Source: Epilithonimonas tenax DSM 16811 (lineage in GTDB: Bacteria > Bacteroidota > Bacteroidia > Flavobacteriales > Weeksellaceae). From it: a stretch of 64,000 nt of DNA. The notes below the pieces were generated by a model. It made no database searches. It saw only the letters and a list, made by a program, of their open reading frames with translations, and was not told where the DNA came from. Shown here piece by piece: positions 1-8,687 of the stretch; the first letter of the stretch is position 1; each line of letters opens with the position of its first letter. The stretch covers positions 1 through 64,000 of the forward strand of contig NZ_AUAA01000012.1 in NCBI RefSeq assembly GCF_000428485.1, given 5' to 3'. Made by a program: the position numbers and the translations under genes.

Positions 1-107
1 CATCTAGGTTATTCATAACGTATTAGATTGATAGTCAATACAATATACGAAATTTTCGTATTATGAGTAACCTTTTTTATAATGCACTACGGGTTATTAT
101 ACTGTCA

Positions 108-626
108 TTATTTCTTGCTACTATCTTTTATTTTTATATACCTTAGATAATCTCCCTCGATATACTGCATATTATTTTCTTTAGTAGCTTCTACAACTGG
201 AGTGTAAATATATAAGGCTATTGCACTATCTCTTTTTCGGTAATAAAGATTAATTGTCCCCCCACCATTGAAGTCTTTCGAAAATAAATTAAAAAAAAGA
301 CTTGGGTGTTTGTCTTTATAATTGTTTACATATCCTGTTTTATATTTAGTTTTATTATATATTATTGTTCGGTCTTTGTAATTAACTATATTTCGAACTA
401 TAAAAGATGTGTCTTTTACAATGTTTATTCTAAGATTTGCTGTATCACTGATATTATATCTTTTTTTCGAATCTTTATCTAATTCATATTCTCCTATTAA
501 TTCCCTAAATGGTAAATCTTTTGTTCTGTCAAATTCCTCAAAATCTTCATTTAAAGCACCTTTAGGGCCAAAATCACAACTCAAAAGAGTTGTGATTAAT
601 AATCCTGATAAAATAATATTTCTCAT
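108..626 (-). CDS. Hypothetical lipoprotein, 172 aa
   Basis: Small envelope protein of unknown function. The N-terminus has a short basic segment, a hydrophobic stretch and a lipobox LLSC with the lipidation cysteine at residue 17, so it should be processed by signal peptidase II and anchored in a membrane. The rest is hydrophilic and rich in Lys, Asp and Tyr; no family was recognised. The ATG lies only 8 nt past the stop codon of the disrupted lipoprotein gene upstream, so the two were probably one transcript. Such pairs of small lipoproteins are common in Chryseobacterium accessory regions. The reading frame is clear; the function is unknown. Confidence 0.7.
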   Translation of the reverse strand: MRNIILSGLLITTLLSCDFGPKGALNEDFEEFDRTKDLPFRELIGEYELDKDSKKRYNISDTANLRINIVKDTSFIVRNIVNYKDRTIIYNKTKYKTGYVNNYKDKHPSLFFNLFSKDFNGGGTINLYYRKRDSAIALYIYTPVVEATKENNMQYIEGDYLRYIKIKDSSKK

Positions 627-634
627 AAAATTAT

Positions 635-2634
635 TTAAGGTACAGTTACAATCTCATACCAGCCAAACGTTTGCCCGATAGTACCCCCAAGATGGATTCC
701 TGTTCCTATTGGCTTATCAGGGAAACCGCTGTCATTATTCGGGTTATTATCATTATCATTAAGCCCTCTTGTTCCAGATGTCCAGCCGGTTTTGTTCTTC
801 ACAACAAAGGTCAACTTGTATTGGTTGTTTCCTAAAGCGGTTATATGAACTGTTGTCTGGTAAGACCCCAATGTAAATTGAAAACCATCAAGATTCTTAA
901 TAGTATCTACACCCGCATCGAAATTAAATATCCATTCTCCATTTAAAGGAGATAGATTATTTTGAAATTTTATTTGATTAATAGCATCATTTTTTAATTG
1001 CATAACTGGGCCAGAAGAAAAGCTTCCATTGCTCAATGTTTTGTGAGCAGATAGATATCTCATTTGGTTTAACTGGTTGGGGATGCCTGATATTGTATAG
1101 TCTGCGCCAGCAAATCCTATCGTTGGCATTGTCCCAAGTCCCGTAGAATTGTTTATGGGAAAATCTCCCAATTCAAAAAGCCAACAGGCCACTATGTCTT
1201 TCCATTTCATTGTATGCACATCCGTGTTAACATTTCCGTTGGCTTGAACATAACTTCTTAAAGGATCTATGTAATTTTGGTTTAGTGCGTTGATCTTTGT
1301 GTCTGGGATGTTTTCTTTGAAAAAAGAATACACCATTTTGCCCATTCTTACAGCGTCAGGGATTTTGCTTTTAACATAATTTTTTATATTTATTTTTATC
1401 TGATCCCAACTTATTAGATTATTGGTACTAAGTATTTGATCAATATTGCCACTGCTTTTAGCTCTTAAAAAATCTGTTATTACATTAGCAACAGCAACTT
1501 TGGTGGCAATATTATCTGCATCATTCAAATTAGTATCATTGAAAAGGATGTTTTTCAAATTTACTGAATTTTGATTATAATAGGTGGCAATTTGGCTATT
1601 TTGAGGTTGGCTTAAATAGTTAATTGCCCATTTGATTGTAGCAGCACCTTGCTGGTTGTTATTGGCTCTTATATAGTTAGCAAGATTTGATGTAATTGCC
1701 GAATTATTGGTTAAAAAATTCTTTTCAGCCGTAGTAAGAGCATAAGAATTATTGATGGCTGTTAAGGTATTGTTGAGATAAACGGAAGGTATATAGACTG
1801 TAATCACGCCACCAGAGCCACCTCCGCCACAGCTTGGCGTAAAGCTCCAGTGGTTTTCGCTCCAGTACAAACTGTTTCCATCCAACATTTTAAAACTCCA
1901 TTTTCGTCCTCAGCACATCGTAAGGTTGTAGTGCAATATCCGCCACCTCCGCCACCGCCAGTGTCGCCACCTCCGCCTCCTGTGCCGCCACCCGAGCCGC
2001 CAGATCCGTTACCAGTCCATCCGCCGCCCGGCGTGCCACCACCATCGGTTCCGCCACCTGGGCCTTGAGGGATGGTTGGGCAATCAGGGCAAGGCGGCGG
2101 TGTACACCCTCCATTACCAGCAAGATAATCAATAGATGTTTCTAAGCTTCCATCTAATGAGTAAGTGCTTATATTACCGGAAAATAAAGAGTAGTTGTCA
2201 TTACCATTAATCAACCAATCTTCAGTGGCTTGTAAACCACGATGTTTGCATTTTCTACAGTATTTCCGTCTGTGGTAGTTTTGATCTCCAGATTATAAGT
2301 TTCCGATGTGTCAGTAACCTTATTTGGTAGTACTGGAAATATGTAAAAATTCGCACCATCATTTTGAGTTTCTATAATATAATCAGTTTTTAATATCTCC
2401 GAATATGGTTTCTGCCTTCCCTTGTATCGACTGATGATTTTTCAAAGGCACTTTGAAATTGTCTGTTGCCTCTTGCAAGGTACTGATGATGTGCGGGATT
2501 TCTGATTTTGGTACGACACGGAACTGTTGAGCTTGCTGATTGGTAAAAGAATCATCAGATGTTAGATTTTCACTTCTACAACCTAACATAAGGAATGCCA
2601 CGAAAGCAAACCATAATAGATGAGTTTTTTTCAT
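635..2634 (-). pseudogene. Frameshifted Gly-rich lipoprotein gene (about 665 aa if intact)
   Basis: One gene appears to be spread over three reading frames. The first part (start at 2634) encodes a lipoprotein signal with lipobox LMLGC (Cys19) and about 80 residues. It reads into a stop near 2383, but the next frame continues coherently (TDYIIETQNDGANFYIFPV) to about 2235. A second change leads into a frame with a Cys/Pro segment, a long poly-glycine linker (about 1925-2070) and a Cys-rich piece. A third change, between about 1820 and 1890, enters the frame that ends at 635 with an Asn-rich C-terminal domain of about 390 residues. The first change coincides with a run of five T on the plus strand at 2387-2391. 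The function is unknown. Sequencing indels are the main alternative to a true pseudogene. Confidence 0.7.
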
Positions 2635-2664
2635 AGACGTTTTATTTTAAAATTTGTTTTACAC

Positions 2665-2672
2665 AAATATAT
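2665..2672 (-). promoter_or_regulatory. -7 promoter element (TATATTTG) for the lipoprotein gene
   Basis: On the minus strand this octamer matches the Bacteroidota -7 consensus TAnnTTTG. It lies 30 nt before the ATG at 2634, a normal distance for a short leader. No convincing -33 TTG was found at the usual spacing. Confidence 0.45.
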
Positions 2673-2763
2673 CAACTAAATTTCATACAGTTTATATCAT
2701 AAATTACTGTCATGTGTATTATTTTTCTAAGTAAAAATGGAAATTTGAGAAAATATTTCCAAT

Positions 2764-3114
2764 ATGACATTAGGCGAAAAACTGAAAAGAGCAAGGGTAA
2801 TGAAAAATTTCACTCAGGAATATCTGGCTGACAATCTTCGTGTATCACAAAAGGCGTATTCTAATTTTGAAAACGATAAAAGTAATCCCGATTTTTCTCA
2901 AGTAGAAAAAATAGCAAAAATTCTAGATATGAATATTTTGGATTTTTTGAGTGGGGGTAATATAAGTCAGAATAATTCTGAACAAAAAGGGGGAGTTGCT
3001 TTGGCTATTAATTCCACAATTAATCAATTATCAGAAAAATTAATAGGGCAATACGAAGCCAGAATTAAAATTTTGGAGGAACAACTTGAGTATTGGAAGA
3101 ATAAAAGCAATTAA
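2764..3114 (+). CDS. XRE-family helix-turn-helix regulator
   Basis: DNA-binding regulator of 116 residues. Residues 1-62 form a Cro/C1-type HTH (LGEKLKRAR, then FTQEYLADNLRVSQKAYSNFE, then a third helix with IAKILDM). The C-terminal quarter (about residues 85-113) is Glu/Lys/Leu-rich and looks like a short coiled coil for dimerisation. Similar small XRE proteins are common in Flavobacteriia and often stand alone. Its TAA overlaps the TAA of the convergent copper ATPase gene by 3 nt, and no toxin or phage partner is adjacent. Its targets cannot be told from sequence. Confidence 0.85.
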   Translation: MTLGEKLKRARVMKNFTQEYLADNLRVSQKAYSNFENDKSNPDFSQVEKIAKILDMNILDFLSGGNISQNNSEQKGGVALAINSTINQLSEKLIGQYEARIKILEEQLEYWKNKSN

Positions 3115-5483
3115 ATTTTAAAATACTTAGTACTTCTCCACCACGTGGAAAGTGTCGTGAATGTTACCACCGTTATAGAACTTATCGGCATAAAAATCGC
3201 CGCAAAAAGTGGGTGCATATTTCCAGTAACTGCAAATCCTACACCGACAACATTGTAACACAAACTTATTATGAATGTGATTTTTACAATCGTGATGGCG
3301 TCTTTCGCAAGTGCCAAAAATTTATCCAAATCTGGGATTTTTTCACCATTCATAATCACGTCGGAAGAGGGTGTGAAAGAATTGCTGTCATCCGAAATTG
3401 CGATTCCAACATTGCTCTGTTTCAAGGCGCCAGCATCATTCAATCCGTCGCCGAGCATTGCAACTTTTTGTCCTTTGTCCTGAAGTTCTTTGATGTAATC
3501 CAGCTTGTTTTCCGGATTCTGGTTGAATTTCATCTCAGAAACAGTCGGAATCAGTTTTTCCAGAATTGATTTTTCTGAAGGATTGTCACCACTCAAAATA
3601 TGGATTCTGTAAGTTTTCAGATGGCTGAAAAGTGCAGACAGATTGCTTCGGTATTCGTTCTTGAAAGTGAATTTCCCAACGAAGGTCTCATCTTTTTTAA
3701 TGTAAACCGCCGTTTCCAGATCCTGCGATTTCTCGCCTGTGAAGCTTGCGGAACCAATCCTATAAAGCGTTCCTCGGACTTTTCCTTCGTAGCCTTTTCC
3801 AGAAATTTCTACAAAATCTTCCACTTCAAAATAATCATCATTAACCTCAATAAAATGATAAAGCGATTTGGAAAGCGGATGGTTTGAGTTTTTCAAAAGC
3901 GACTTGATATTTTTCAAATCAAAAGCTTCGATCTCAGTTCCAACATAATTGATGCTGGATTTTTTACTTTCAGTAATGGTTCCTGTTTTGTCGAAAACCA
4001 AAGTGTCTATTTTCGCCAGTCTTTCAATGGTCAAAGTATCTTTTACATAGAAATTATTCCGACCTAAAATCCTCATAATGTGACCAAAAGTGAACGGTGC
4101 AGACAATGCCAAGGCACACGGGCAAGCCACAATCAAAATCGCTGAAACCACCTGAAACATTTTTTTCATATCGATTCTTGCCCAATAGATTCCGGCAAGA
4201 AGTGTGATGGCTAAGATAATGAAGGTGAAGTATTTGCTGATTGTATTTGTTAAAGTGTCAAGTCCGGTTTCGAATTTTTTGAAAGCTTCTTTGTTCCAAA
4301 GTTGTGTCAGGTAACTTTGATCTACGCTTTTGATCACTTCCAGTTCTAAAACAGAGCCCGATTGCTTACCGCCCGCAAAAATCTTATCACCTGGTTTTTT
4401 GGAAATGTGAGCAGATTCTCCCGTAATAAAGCTGTTGTCTATGTTGCCTTCACCTTTAATCAAAATAGAATCAACGGGTATGATCTCCTGATTTCTGACC
4501 ATAATACGGTCTCCAACGGCCAGTTCTGAAAGTAAAATATTGTCCTGCTTGCCGTCGAAGTCCACCTTGGTAACCGCAATGGGGTAGAAAGATTTGTAAT
4601 CCCTGTCGTAGGAAAGTGTGTTGTAGGTTCTCTTTTGGAACATTTTCCCCATCAGCATAAAAAATAGTAATCCACATAGCGTATCGAAATAGCCAGGGCC
4701 ATAGTCTGTCGCGACTTCATAAATACTTCTGCCATAAAGGACGAAAATTCCTAAAACAATCGGGACGTCGATGTTGATAATTTTATTTTTCAAACCATAC
4801 CACGCAGATTTGTAATAATCGGAAGCGGAGTAGAACACCACGGCCGTCGCCAGCACAAATAAAATGACCCTAAACAAGTGTTTGTAGGAATGGAACCAGA
4901 CGTCATCTCCAGAAACATATTCCGGAAAGCTGAAGAACATTCCGTTCCCAAATGCAAAGCCCGCAATCGCAAGTTTGATGAGGAGCGTTTTGTCGAGTGT
5001 ATCGTGTTTTTTATCAGCAGTTTCCAGGTTGATCACTGGTTTGTAGCCAAGATTGGTTAGGAATTTTGCCAGTTCGCTCAGCTTCAGTTCGTCTTCTTTA
5101 AAAGAAATCTGGACTGTTTTTCTGGTAAAATTGACCTGGGAATACTTGATGCTCTTATTGATCGTATGAAGGCTCTCGAGAAGCCAAATACAAGAGGAGC
5201 AATGGATGACAGGGATTTTGAAGGTCACAAGCGTGGTGCCGCCTTCGGAGAAGTCTACAATTTTGCTAGAGATTTCCGGCGTATCAAGATAATCGAATTG
5301 TGAATTGTTTTCGTTGTTGGGTTTTATGCCAGAACGCTTATTGATATTGTAAAAATTATCAAGATTATGAACATTAAGGATTTCATAAACCGATTGGCAA
5401 CCGTTGCAGCAAAACAATTTTTCATCAAAAAGAATTTGTTCCTTATCGATATTTTGCCCGCAGTGAAAACATGGTTCTGCCAT
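3111..5483 (-). CDS. ccoI: CcoI/FixI-type copper-translocating P1B ATPase
   Basis: Inner-membrane copper pump thought to supply copper for cbb3-type cytochrome oxidase assembly. At 790 aa it has the full family layout: an N-terminal Cys-rich metal-binding domain (C5, C8, C25, C26, C29), a heavy-metal-associated domain with CSSC (C95/C98), transmembrane helices from about residue 168, the actuator motif TGES (354-357), the membrane motif CPC (454-456), the phosphorylation motif DKTGT (D498) and the hinge GDGLNDAGAL. The N-terminal metal domain is typical of CcoI/FixI rather than CopA. It is divergent from a Crp/Fnr gene, as in fix/cco loci. Unusually, no ccoS or ccoN follows; an XRE gene abuts the 3' end. 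The family assignment is firm; the role in cbb3 assembly is inference. Confidence 0.85.
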   Translation of the reverse strand: MAEPCFHCGQNIDKEQILFDEKLFCCNGCQSVYEILNVHNLDNFYNINKRSGIKPNNENNSQFDYLDTPEISSKIVDFSEGGTTLVTFKIPVIHCSSCIWLLESLHTINKSIKYSQVNFTRKTVQISFKEDELKLSELAKFLTNLGYKPVINLETADKKHDTLDKTLLIKLAIAGFAFGNGMFFSFPEYVSGDDVWFHSYKHLFRVILFVLATAVVFYSASDYYKSAWYGLKNKIINIDVPIVLGIFVLYGRSIYEVATDYGPGYFDTLCGLLFFMLMGKMFQKRTYNTLSYDRDYKSFYPIAVTKVDFDGKQDNILLSELAVGDRIMVRNQEIIPVDSILIKGEGNIDNSFITGESAHISKKPGDKIFAGGKQSGSVLELEVIKSVDQSYLTQLWNKEAFKKFETGLDTLTNTISKYFTFIILAITLLAGIYWARIDMKKMFQVVSAILIVACPCALALSAPFTFGHIMRILGRNNFYVKDTLTIERLAKIDTLVFDKTGTITESKKSSINYVGTEIEAFDLKNIKSLLKNSNHPLSKSLYHFIEVNDDYFEVEDFVEISGKGYEGKVRGTLYRIGSASFTGEKSQDLETAVYIKKDETFVGKFTFKNEYRSNLSALFSHLKTYRIHILSGDNPSEKSILEKLIPTVSEMKFNQNPENKLDYIKELQDKGQKVAMLGDGLNDAGALKQSNVGIAISDDSNSFTPSSDVIMNGEKIPDLDKFLALAKDAITIVKITFIISLCYNVVGVGFAVTGNMHPLFAAIFMPISSITVVTFTTLSTWWRSTKYFKI

Positions 5484-5509
5484 TAAAAAGTACTCAGATA
5501 TTTGGATGA

Positions 5510-5517
5510 CAAAATTA
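5510..5517 (-). promoter_or_regulatory. -7 promoter element (TAATTTTG) for ccoI
   Basis: Matches TAnnTTTG on the minus strand, 27 nt before the ccoI ATG. It sits inside a dyad TGAC-N8-GTCA (5507-5522) in the 95-nt divergent spacer, a possible operator for the adjacent Crp/Fnr regulator. Confidence 0.45.
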
Positions 5518-5552
5518 CGTCAAAAATATTGGTATGTAGCGGTAAAAAGTCT

Positions 5553-5560
5553 TATTTTTG
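5553..5560 (+). promoter_or_regulatory. -7 promoter element (TATTTTTG) for the Crp/Fnr gene
   Basis: Matches TAnnTTTG. A TTG at 5529-5531 lies 21 nt upstream, fitting the -33/-7 spacing of Bacteroidota promoters. This placement argues against an in-frame TTG at 5558 as a start and favours the ATG at 5579. Confidence 0.55.
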
Positions 5561-5578
5561 CTGACAAATATCATAGGT

Positions 5579-6292
5579 ATGTCTCTTGAACAACAATTGG
5601 TTATCGAAGAAAATTTCTCGAAAGCTTTCCATAAAGATTCTTTGCGAAAAAGTCTTAATCCTGAAGATTTTGAAGTGTATGAAAAAGCACTTAAAGTTTT
5701 GGAATTTGCAAAAGGTGAAGTCGTTTTTGAAGATGGAGAATCTCCGAAAGGTGTTTATTTTATCGAAAATGGAACTGCAAAACTATCAAAATCAGGCGTT
5801 TATGGAAAAGACCAAATTCTCAGATTCTGCAAAGAAAATGATTTGATAGGTTACCGTTCTTTGCTTTGTGGTGAAAATTTCCAGGCCAATGCCGAAGCGA
5901 TGACGCCTATGAAAGTTCAGTTTCTGCCTGGCGATATTTTTCTTCATTTGCTGCAGGTTGATTCCAAATTATCTTACGCAATGCTCCAGAAAATTGCCTA
6001 CGAGTTAGGAGAATCTGCCAATACCGTCACTTTTCTGGCACAGAAAACGGTGAGGGAGCGATTAGCAGAAATCCTTATTTTACTGGAACAAAAGCTAGGA
6101 ACGGATCCGGAAGGCTTTATCAAAATTTCTTTGACGAGAGAAGAGATTGCCAATCTGATAGGAACTGCTACAGAAAGCGCCATCCGCTTAATCTCCGAAT
6201 TCAAACAAGATGGTCTGATCTCTGTTGAAGGCAGAAATATCAAAATCTTAAACCGCGACAAATTGATCAAGCTAGGTCACGTCGTTATATAA
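5579..6292 (+). CDS. Crp/Fnr-family transcriptional regulator
   Basis: Cytoplasmic regulator, 237 aa from the ATG. The N-terminal half is a cyclic-nucleotide-binding-like beta barrel (FEDGESPKGVYFIENGTAKL is typical). The C-terminal half is a winged HTH of the Crp type, with the recognition region TREEIANLIGTATESAIRL. No cysteine cluster for an Fnr-type iron-sulfur centre is visible near the N-terminus, so an oxygen-sensing [4Fe-4S] mechanism is unlikely. An in-frame TTG 21 nt upstream lies within the promoter and was rejected. The divergent arrangement with ccoI suggests it may control copper/respiratory genes; this is inference. Confidence 0.88.
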   Translation: MSLEQQLVIEENFSKAFHKDSLRKSLNPEDFEVYEKALKVLEFAKGEVVFEDGESPKGVYFIENGTAKLSKSGVYGKDQILRFCKENDLIGYRSLLCGENFQANAEAMTPMKVQFLPGDIFLHLLQVDSKLSYAMLQKIAYELGESANTVTFLAQKTVRERLAEILILLEQKLGTDPEGFIKISLTREEIANLIGTATESAIRLISEFKQDGLISVEGRNIKILNRDKLIKLGHVVI

Positions 6293-6414
6293 ATGATAAT
6301 CGATGAATGATAATTGATTTGCAATTCGTCATTCGAAATAAATTATCAATCTTACTTTATCAATCATTATTAATGGTTATCATTGATCATTAATATTTTA
6401 TCATTAATAATTCT
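6293..6414. repeat. AT-rich spacer with repeated ATGATAAT/ATTATCAT words
   Basis: The spacer before panB is built of short inverted and direct copies of ATGATAAT, ATTATCAAT and TTATCATT. Similar words recur at about 8660-8685 and 25832-25905. They can fold into several AT hairpins. No gene is present and the function is unknown. Confidence 0.4.
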
Positions 6415-7230
6415 ATGTCTGTACACTCCGAGATTAAAAAGATCACCACTGAGACCTTGCGCAAAATGAAATTCGATAAGGAAAAGATCACAATGCTGAC
6501 GGCTTACGATTACACCACTGCAAAAATGGTAGATGCTGGCGGTGTCGATTCTATTTTGATCGGCGATTCGGCAGCAAACGTAATGGCTGGTTTCGAAACC
6601 ACTTTGCCCATTACGCTGGATCAGATGATCTACCACACACAATGTGTGGTGCGTGGCGTGGAAAGAGCGTTGGTGGTAGCAGATCTACCATTCGGGACTT
6701 ATCAAAGTCATCCGGAAAAAGCTTTGGAATCTGCGGTAAGAATGATGAAGGAAGGCGGTGCGCACGCAATCAAAGTAGAAGGAGGCAAAGAGATTGAAGA
6801 GTCTATCAGGAGAATCATCAATGCGGGAATTCCTGTTTGTGGACATCTCGGATTGACGCCGCAAAGTATTTATCAATTCGGTACTTATAAAGTAAGAGCC
6901 AAGGAAGATGCAGAAGCAGAAAAATTGATCAGTGATTGTCAACTTTTGGAAGAATTGGGTTGCTTCGCTATAGTGCTCGAAAAAATCCCAGCAGCGTTGG
7001 CGAAAAAAGCTTCGGAGAGTATTTCGATTCCGACCATTGGGATCGGAGCAGGGCAGGATTGTGATGGGCAGGTTTTGGTTTACCATGATATGGTTGGGAT
7101 GAACCAAGGTTTTTCTCCAAAATTCCTAAGACGTTACCTTGATCTGTACACAGAAATTACCGGTGCTGTTTCACAATACGTGAAAGATGTGAAAAGTTCT
7201 GAGTTTCCAAATGAGAAAGAAAGTTATTAA
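6415..7230 (+). CDS. panB: 3-methyl-2-oxobutanoate hydroxymethyltransferase
   Basis: First enzyme of the pantothenate branch: it moves a hydroxymethyl group from 5,10-methylenetetrahydrofolate to 2-oxoisovalerate, giving ketopantoate. At 271 aa it has the normal family length and TIM-barrel motifs: TAYDYTTA near residues 29-36, the metal site GDS (D51), ADLPFG with D90, the VEGG segment (121-124), GHLGLTPQS, and the catalytic Glu189 in LEKIP. The end GIGAGQDCDGQVLV is also typical. It stands alone: panC and panD are not adjacent. It is followed by a clear hairpin terminator. Confidence 0.97.
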   Translation: MSVHSEIKKITTETLRKMKFDKEKITMLTAYDYTTAKMVDAGGVDSILIGDSAANVMAGFETTLPITLDQMIYHTQCVVRGVERALVVADLPFGTYQSHPEKALESAVRMMKEGGAHAIKVEGGKEIEESIRRIINAGIPVCGHLGLTPQSIYQFGTYKVRAKEDAEAEKLISDCQLLEELGCFAIVLEKIPAALAKKASESISIPTIGIGAGQDCDGQVLVYHDMVGMNQGFSPKFLRRYLDLYTEITGAVSQYVKDVKSSEFPNEKESY

Positions 7231-7251
7231 TCCTATATTTCAGAACATATC

Positions 7252-7288
7252 AAACCCTTTCATTCATCAAAACATTGAAAGGGTTTTT
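7252..7288 (+). terminator. Rho-independent terminator after panB
   Basis: Inverted repeat AAACCCTTTCA / TGAAAGGGTTT with a loop of about 12 nt, followed by T's. Its position shows that the next gene starts downstream of it, at 7307, not at an in-frame ATG at 7211. Confidence 0.75.
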
Positions 7289-7306
7289 AATTTTAAAACA
7301 TTCAGA

Positions 7307-8155
7307 ATGGTTCAGAAAATTACTAAATTCTTATCATTTGTTGTCATTATCATCTCAGTTTTTTCCTGCATTTGTCAAACAAAATCCGGAATTAGAACAG
7401 AGATCTATGACAAAAAAGATTCACTAAAAGGTCTGGCAAGAATTAAGGCAATCAAAAAACTTGACTATTCAGATTTCAAAGCTGGCAATTTAAAAGAAGG
7501 AGAAACAGAAGTCCGTTTCCGATTGTTAAAGCCAAAAAATAATGATCAAGCCAAAAAGTATCCTTTGATCCTGGTTTTCCATGGTTCTGGAGCCATTGGT
7601 ACCAATAATACCGCGCAAATGGGCATTTTGTCCAAGATGTGGCTGCTTCCGGAGAATAGGGAAAACCATCCGTCCTATGTTCTGTCGCCTCAGTTTCCGA
7701 TCCGTTCTTCCAATTATCATCTCGATGAAACCATAAATGTAAAAGCTTCTCAATCCAATGCCCATCTCGATCTCGTTTTGAAATCCATTGATTCCTTGAT
7801 CATTCATCATAATATAGACCCCAACCGGATTTACATCACCGGATTTTCTATGGGCGGATCTACGACGTCCAATGCGATTTCCAAAAGACCAGATCTTTTT
7901 GCAGCAGCCATCAATGTTTCCGGAATTTCTCAGTTTGACAAAATGGATCAATTGACGAAACTGCCCATTTGGCTCATCCACGGAAGTCTGGATACGGACA
8001 ATTTGCCGCAAAGTAATTTCAGGTTTTTTGACGAAATGAAAACCAAAGGAAATGTCTTTCTTTGGGAGTACAAGGACAAATACCACAACAATATTCTCTC
8101 TGCCGAGTTGGTAGATGAGATCCCAAAATGGCTTTTTAAGCAAACTAAAAAATAA
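7307..8155 (+). CDS. Alpha/beta-hydrolase esterase lipoprotein
   Basis: Secreted or membrane-anchored esterase, 282 aa from the ATG after the panB terminator. The N-terminus has a hydrophobic segment ending in a lipobox-like SVFSC. The body is an alpha/beta hydrolase of the PHB-depolymerase/carboxylesterase type: oxyanion region VFHGSGAIG, nucleophile elbow GFSMGG (Ser181), acid Asp229 in HGSLD, and His260 in KYHNN. The substrate is unknown; predicted phospholipase/carboxylesterase is the usual family name. A small membrane-protein gene follows after 12 nt, so they may be co-transcribed. Confidence 0.85.
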   Translation: MVQKITKFLSFVVIIISVFSCICQTKSGIRTEIYDKKDSLKGLARIKAIKKLDYSDFKAGNLKEGETEVRFRLLKPKNNDQAKKYPLILVFHGSGAIGTNNTAQMGILSKMWLLPENRENHPSYVLSPQFPIRSSNYHLDETINVKASQSNAHLDLVLKSIDSLIIHHNIDPNRIYITGFSMGGSTTSNAISKRPDLFAAAINVSGISQFDKMDQLTKLPIWLIHGSLDTDNLPQSNFRFFDEMKTKGNVFLWEYKDKYHNNILSAELVDEIPKWLFKQTKK

Positions 8156-8167
8156 AATTTAAAAACA

Positions 8168-8494
8168 ATGAAAAATTCCAATACCATACAAGGTGTTTTA
8201 TCTATTCTGGCATTGATCTGCCTTGCTGTAGGCTGGTTCAACCTGTTTTCCCCGGAGATCACGGACTTGCTTTACCAACGGTTTTTTTATGTCCTGATAG
8301 GTCTTAGTTTTGTGTTTCAGGCACAGTCTTTTCTCAATCAAAAGTTTGTATATCTGATGTACATTGCGGCTGGCCTATGCATCGTTGGTGCATTTTTGCC
8401 ATTCGATTCCCAGTTTGCAAGGATCAAAACCATTGGGCTATTTACCGGCGTTATCGTTTCTGTATTTAACAGACAGAGAGTTTCCAGGGATTAA
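8168..8494 (+). CDS. Small integral membrane protein, unknown function
   Basis: 108 residues with three hydrophobic segments (about 8-30, 38-56 and 63-78) and a short polar tail. No conserved catalytic motif is visible. It follows the esterase by 12 nt and is followed directly by a structured repeat. It resembles anonymous three-helix membrane proteins that are common in Chryseobacterium. The reading frame has an ATG and an A-rich upstream region; function unknown. Confidence 0.7.
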   Translation: MKNSNTIQGVLSILALICLAVGWFNLFSPEITDLLYQRFFYVLIGLSFVFQAQSFLNQKFVYLMYIAAGLCIVGAFLPFDSQFARIKTIGLFTGVIVSVFNRQRVSRD

Positions 8495-8508
8495 GGTTTT
8501 TATGGCAG

Positions 8509-8650
8509 CTTTTCCGCCTTCCGTTCCCAAACCTAACGGAGTGGTTCGACGGAGTCCATCTTTTTTGCAGGCGATTTCTAGTCCCACAGAACCTGAAGTC
8601 CAAGGAAAAAAAGGATTTCCACTCAAGTCGGACTGCGTCTGTTAGGGCCT
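8509..8650 (-). repeat. Dispersed structured repeat, copy A
   Basis: Shares two conserved blocks with copy B: TCCGCCTTCCGTTCCC (8513-8528) and TCCACTCAAGTCGG (8618-8631 area). Between them lies a longer core closed by complementary ATCTTTTTT and AAAAAAAGGAT arms. The core sequence differs from the other copies. It directly follows a gene end, like copy B. No coding potential is evident. Confidence 0.5.
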
Positions 8651-8687
8651 TTAGCACAATGTATTATTTGATAATTAATAACCACTT

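Noticed and set aside
1-107. Palindrome ATACGAAA-T-TTTCGTAT at the window start
   Set aside because: Short AT hairpin without T tract or neighbouring gene on the other side; role cannot be supported.
1850-2068. Plus-strand proline-rich open frame
   Set aside because: It is the antisense reading of the poly-glycine linker of the minus-strand lipoprotein gene; no promoter or start context.
635-2634. Programmed ribosomal frameshifting
   Set aside because: Three separate changes in both directions without a slippery heptamer plus pseudoknot at each are better explained by decay or sequence errors.
7211-7306. Earlier ATG for the esterase overlapping the end of panB
   Set aside because: The 32 added codons run through the panB terminator, while the ATG at 7307 is followed at once by a lipoprotein signal.
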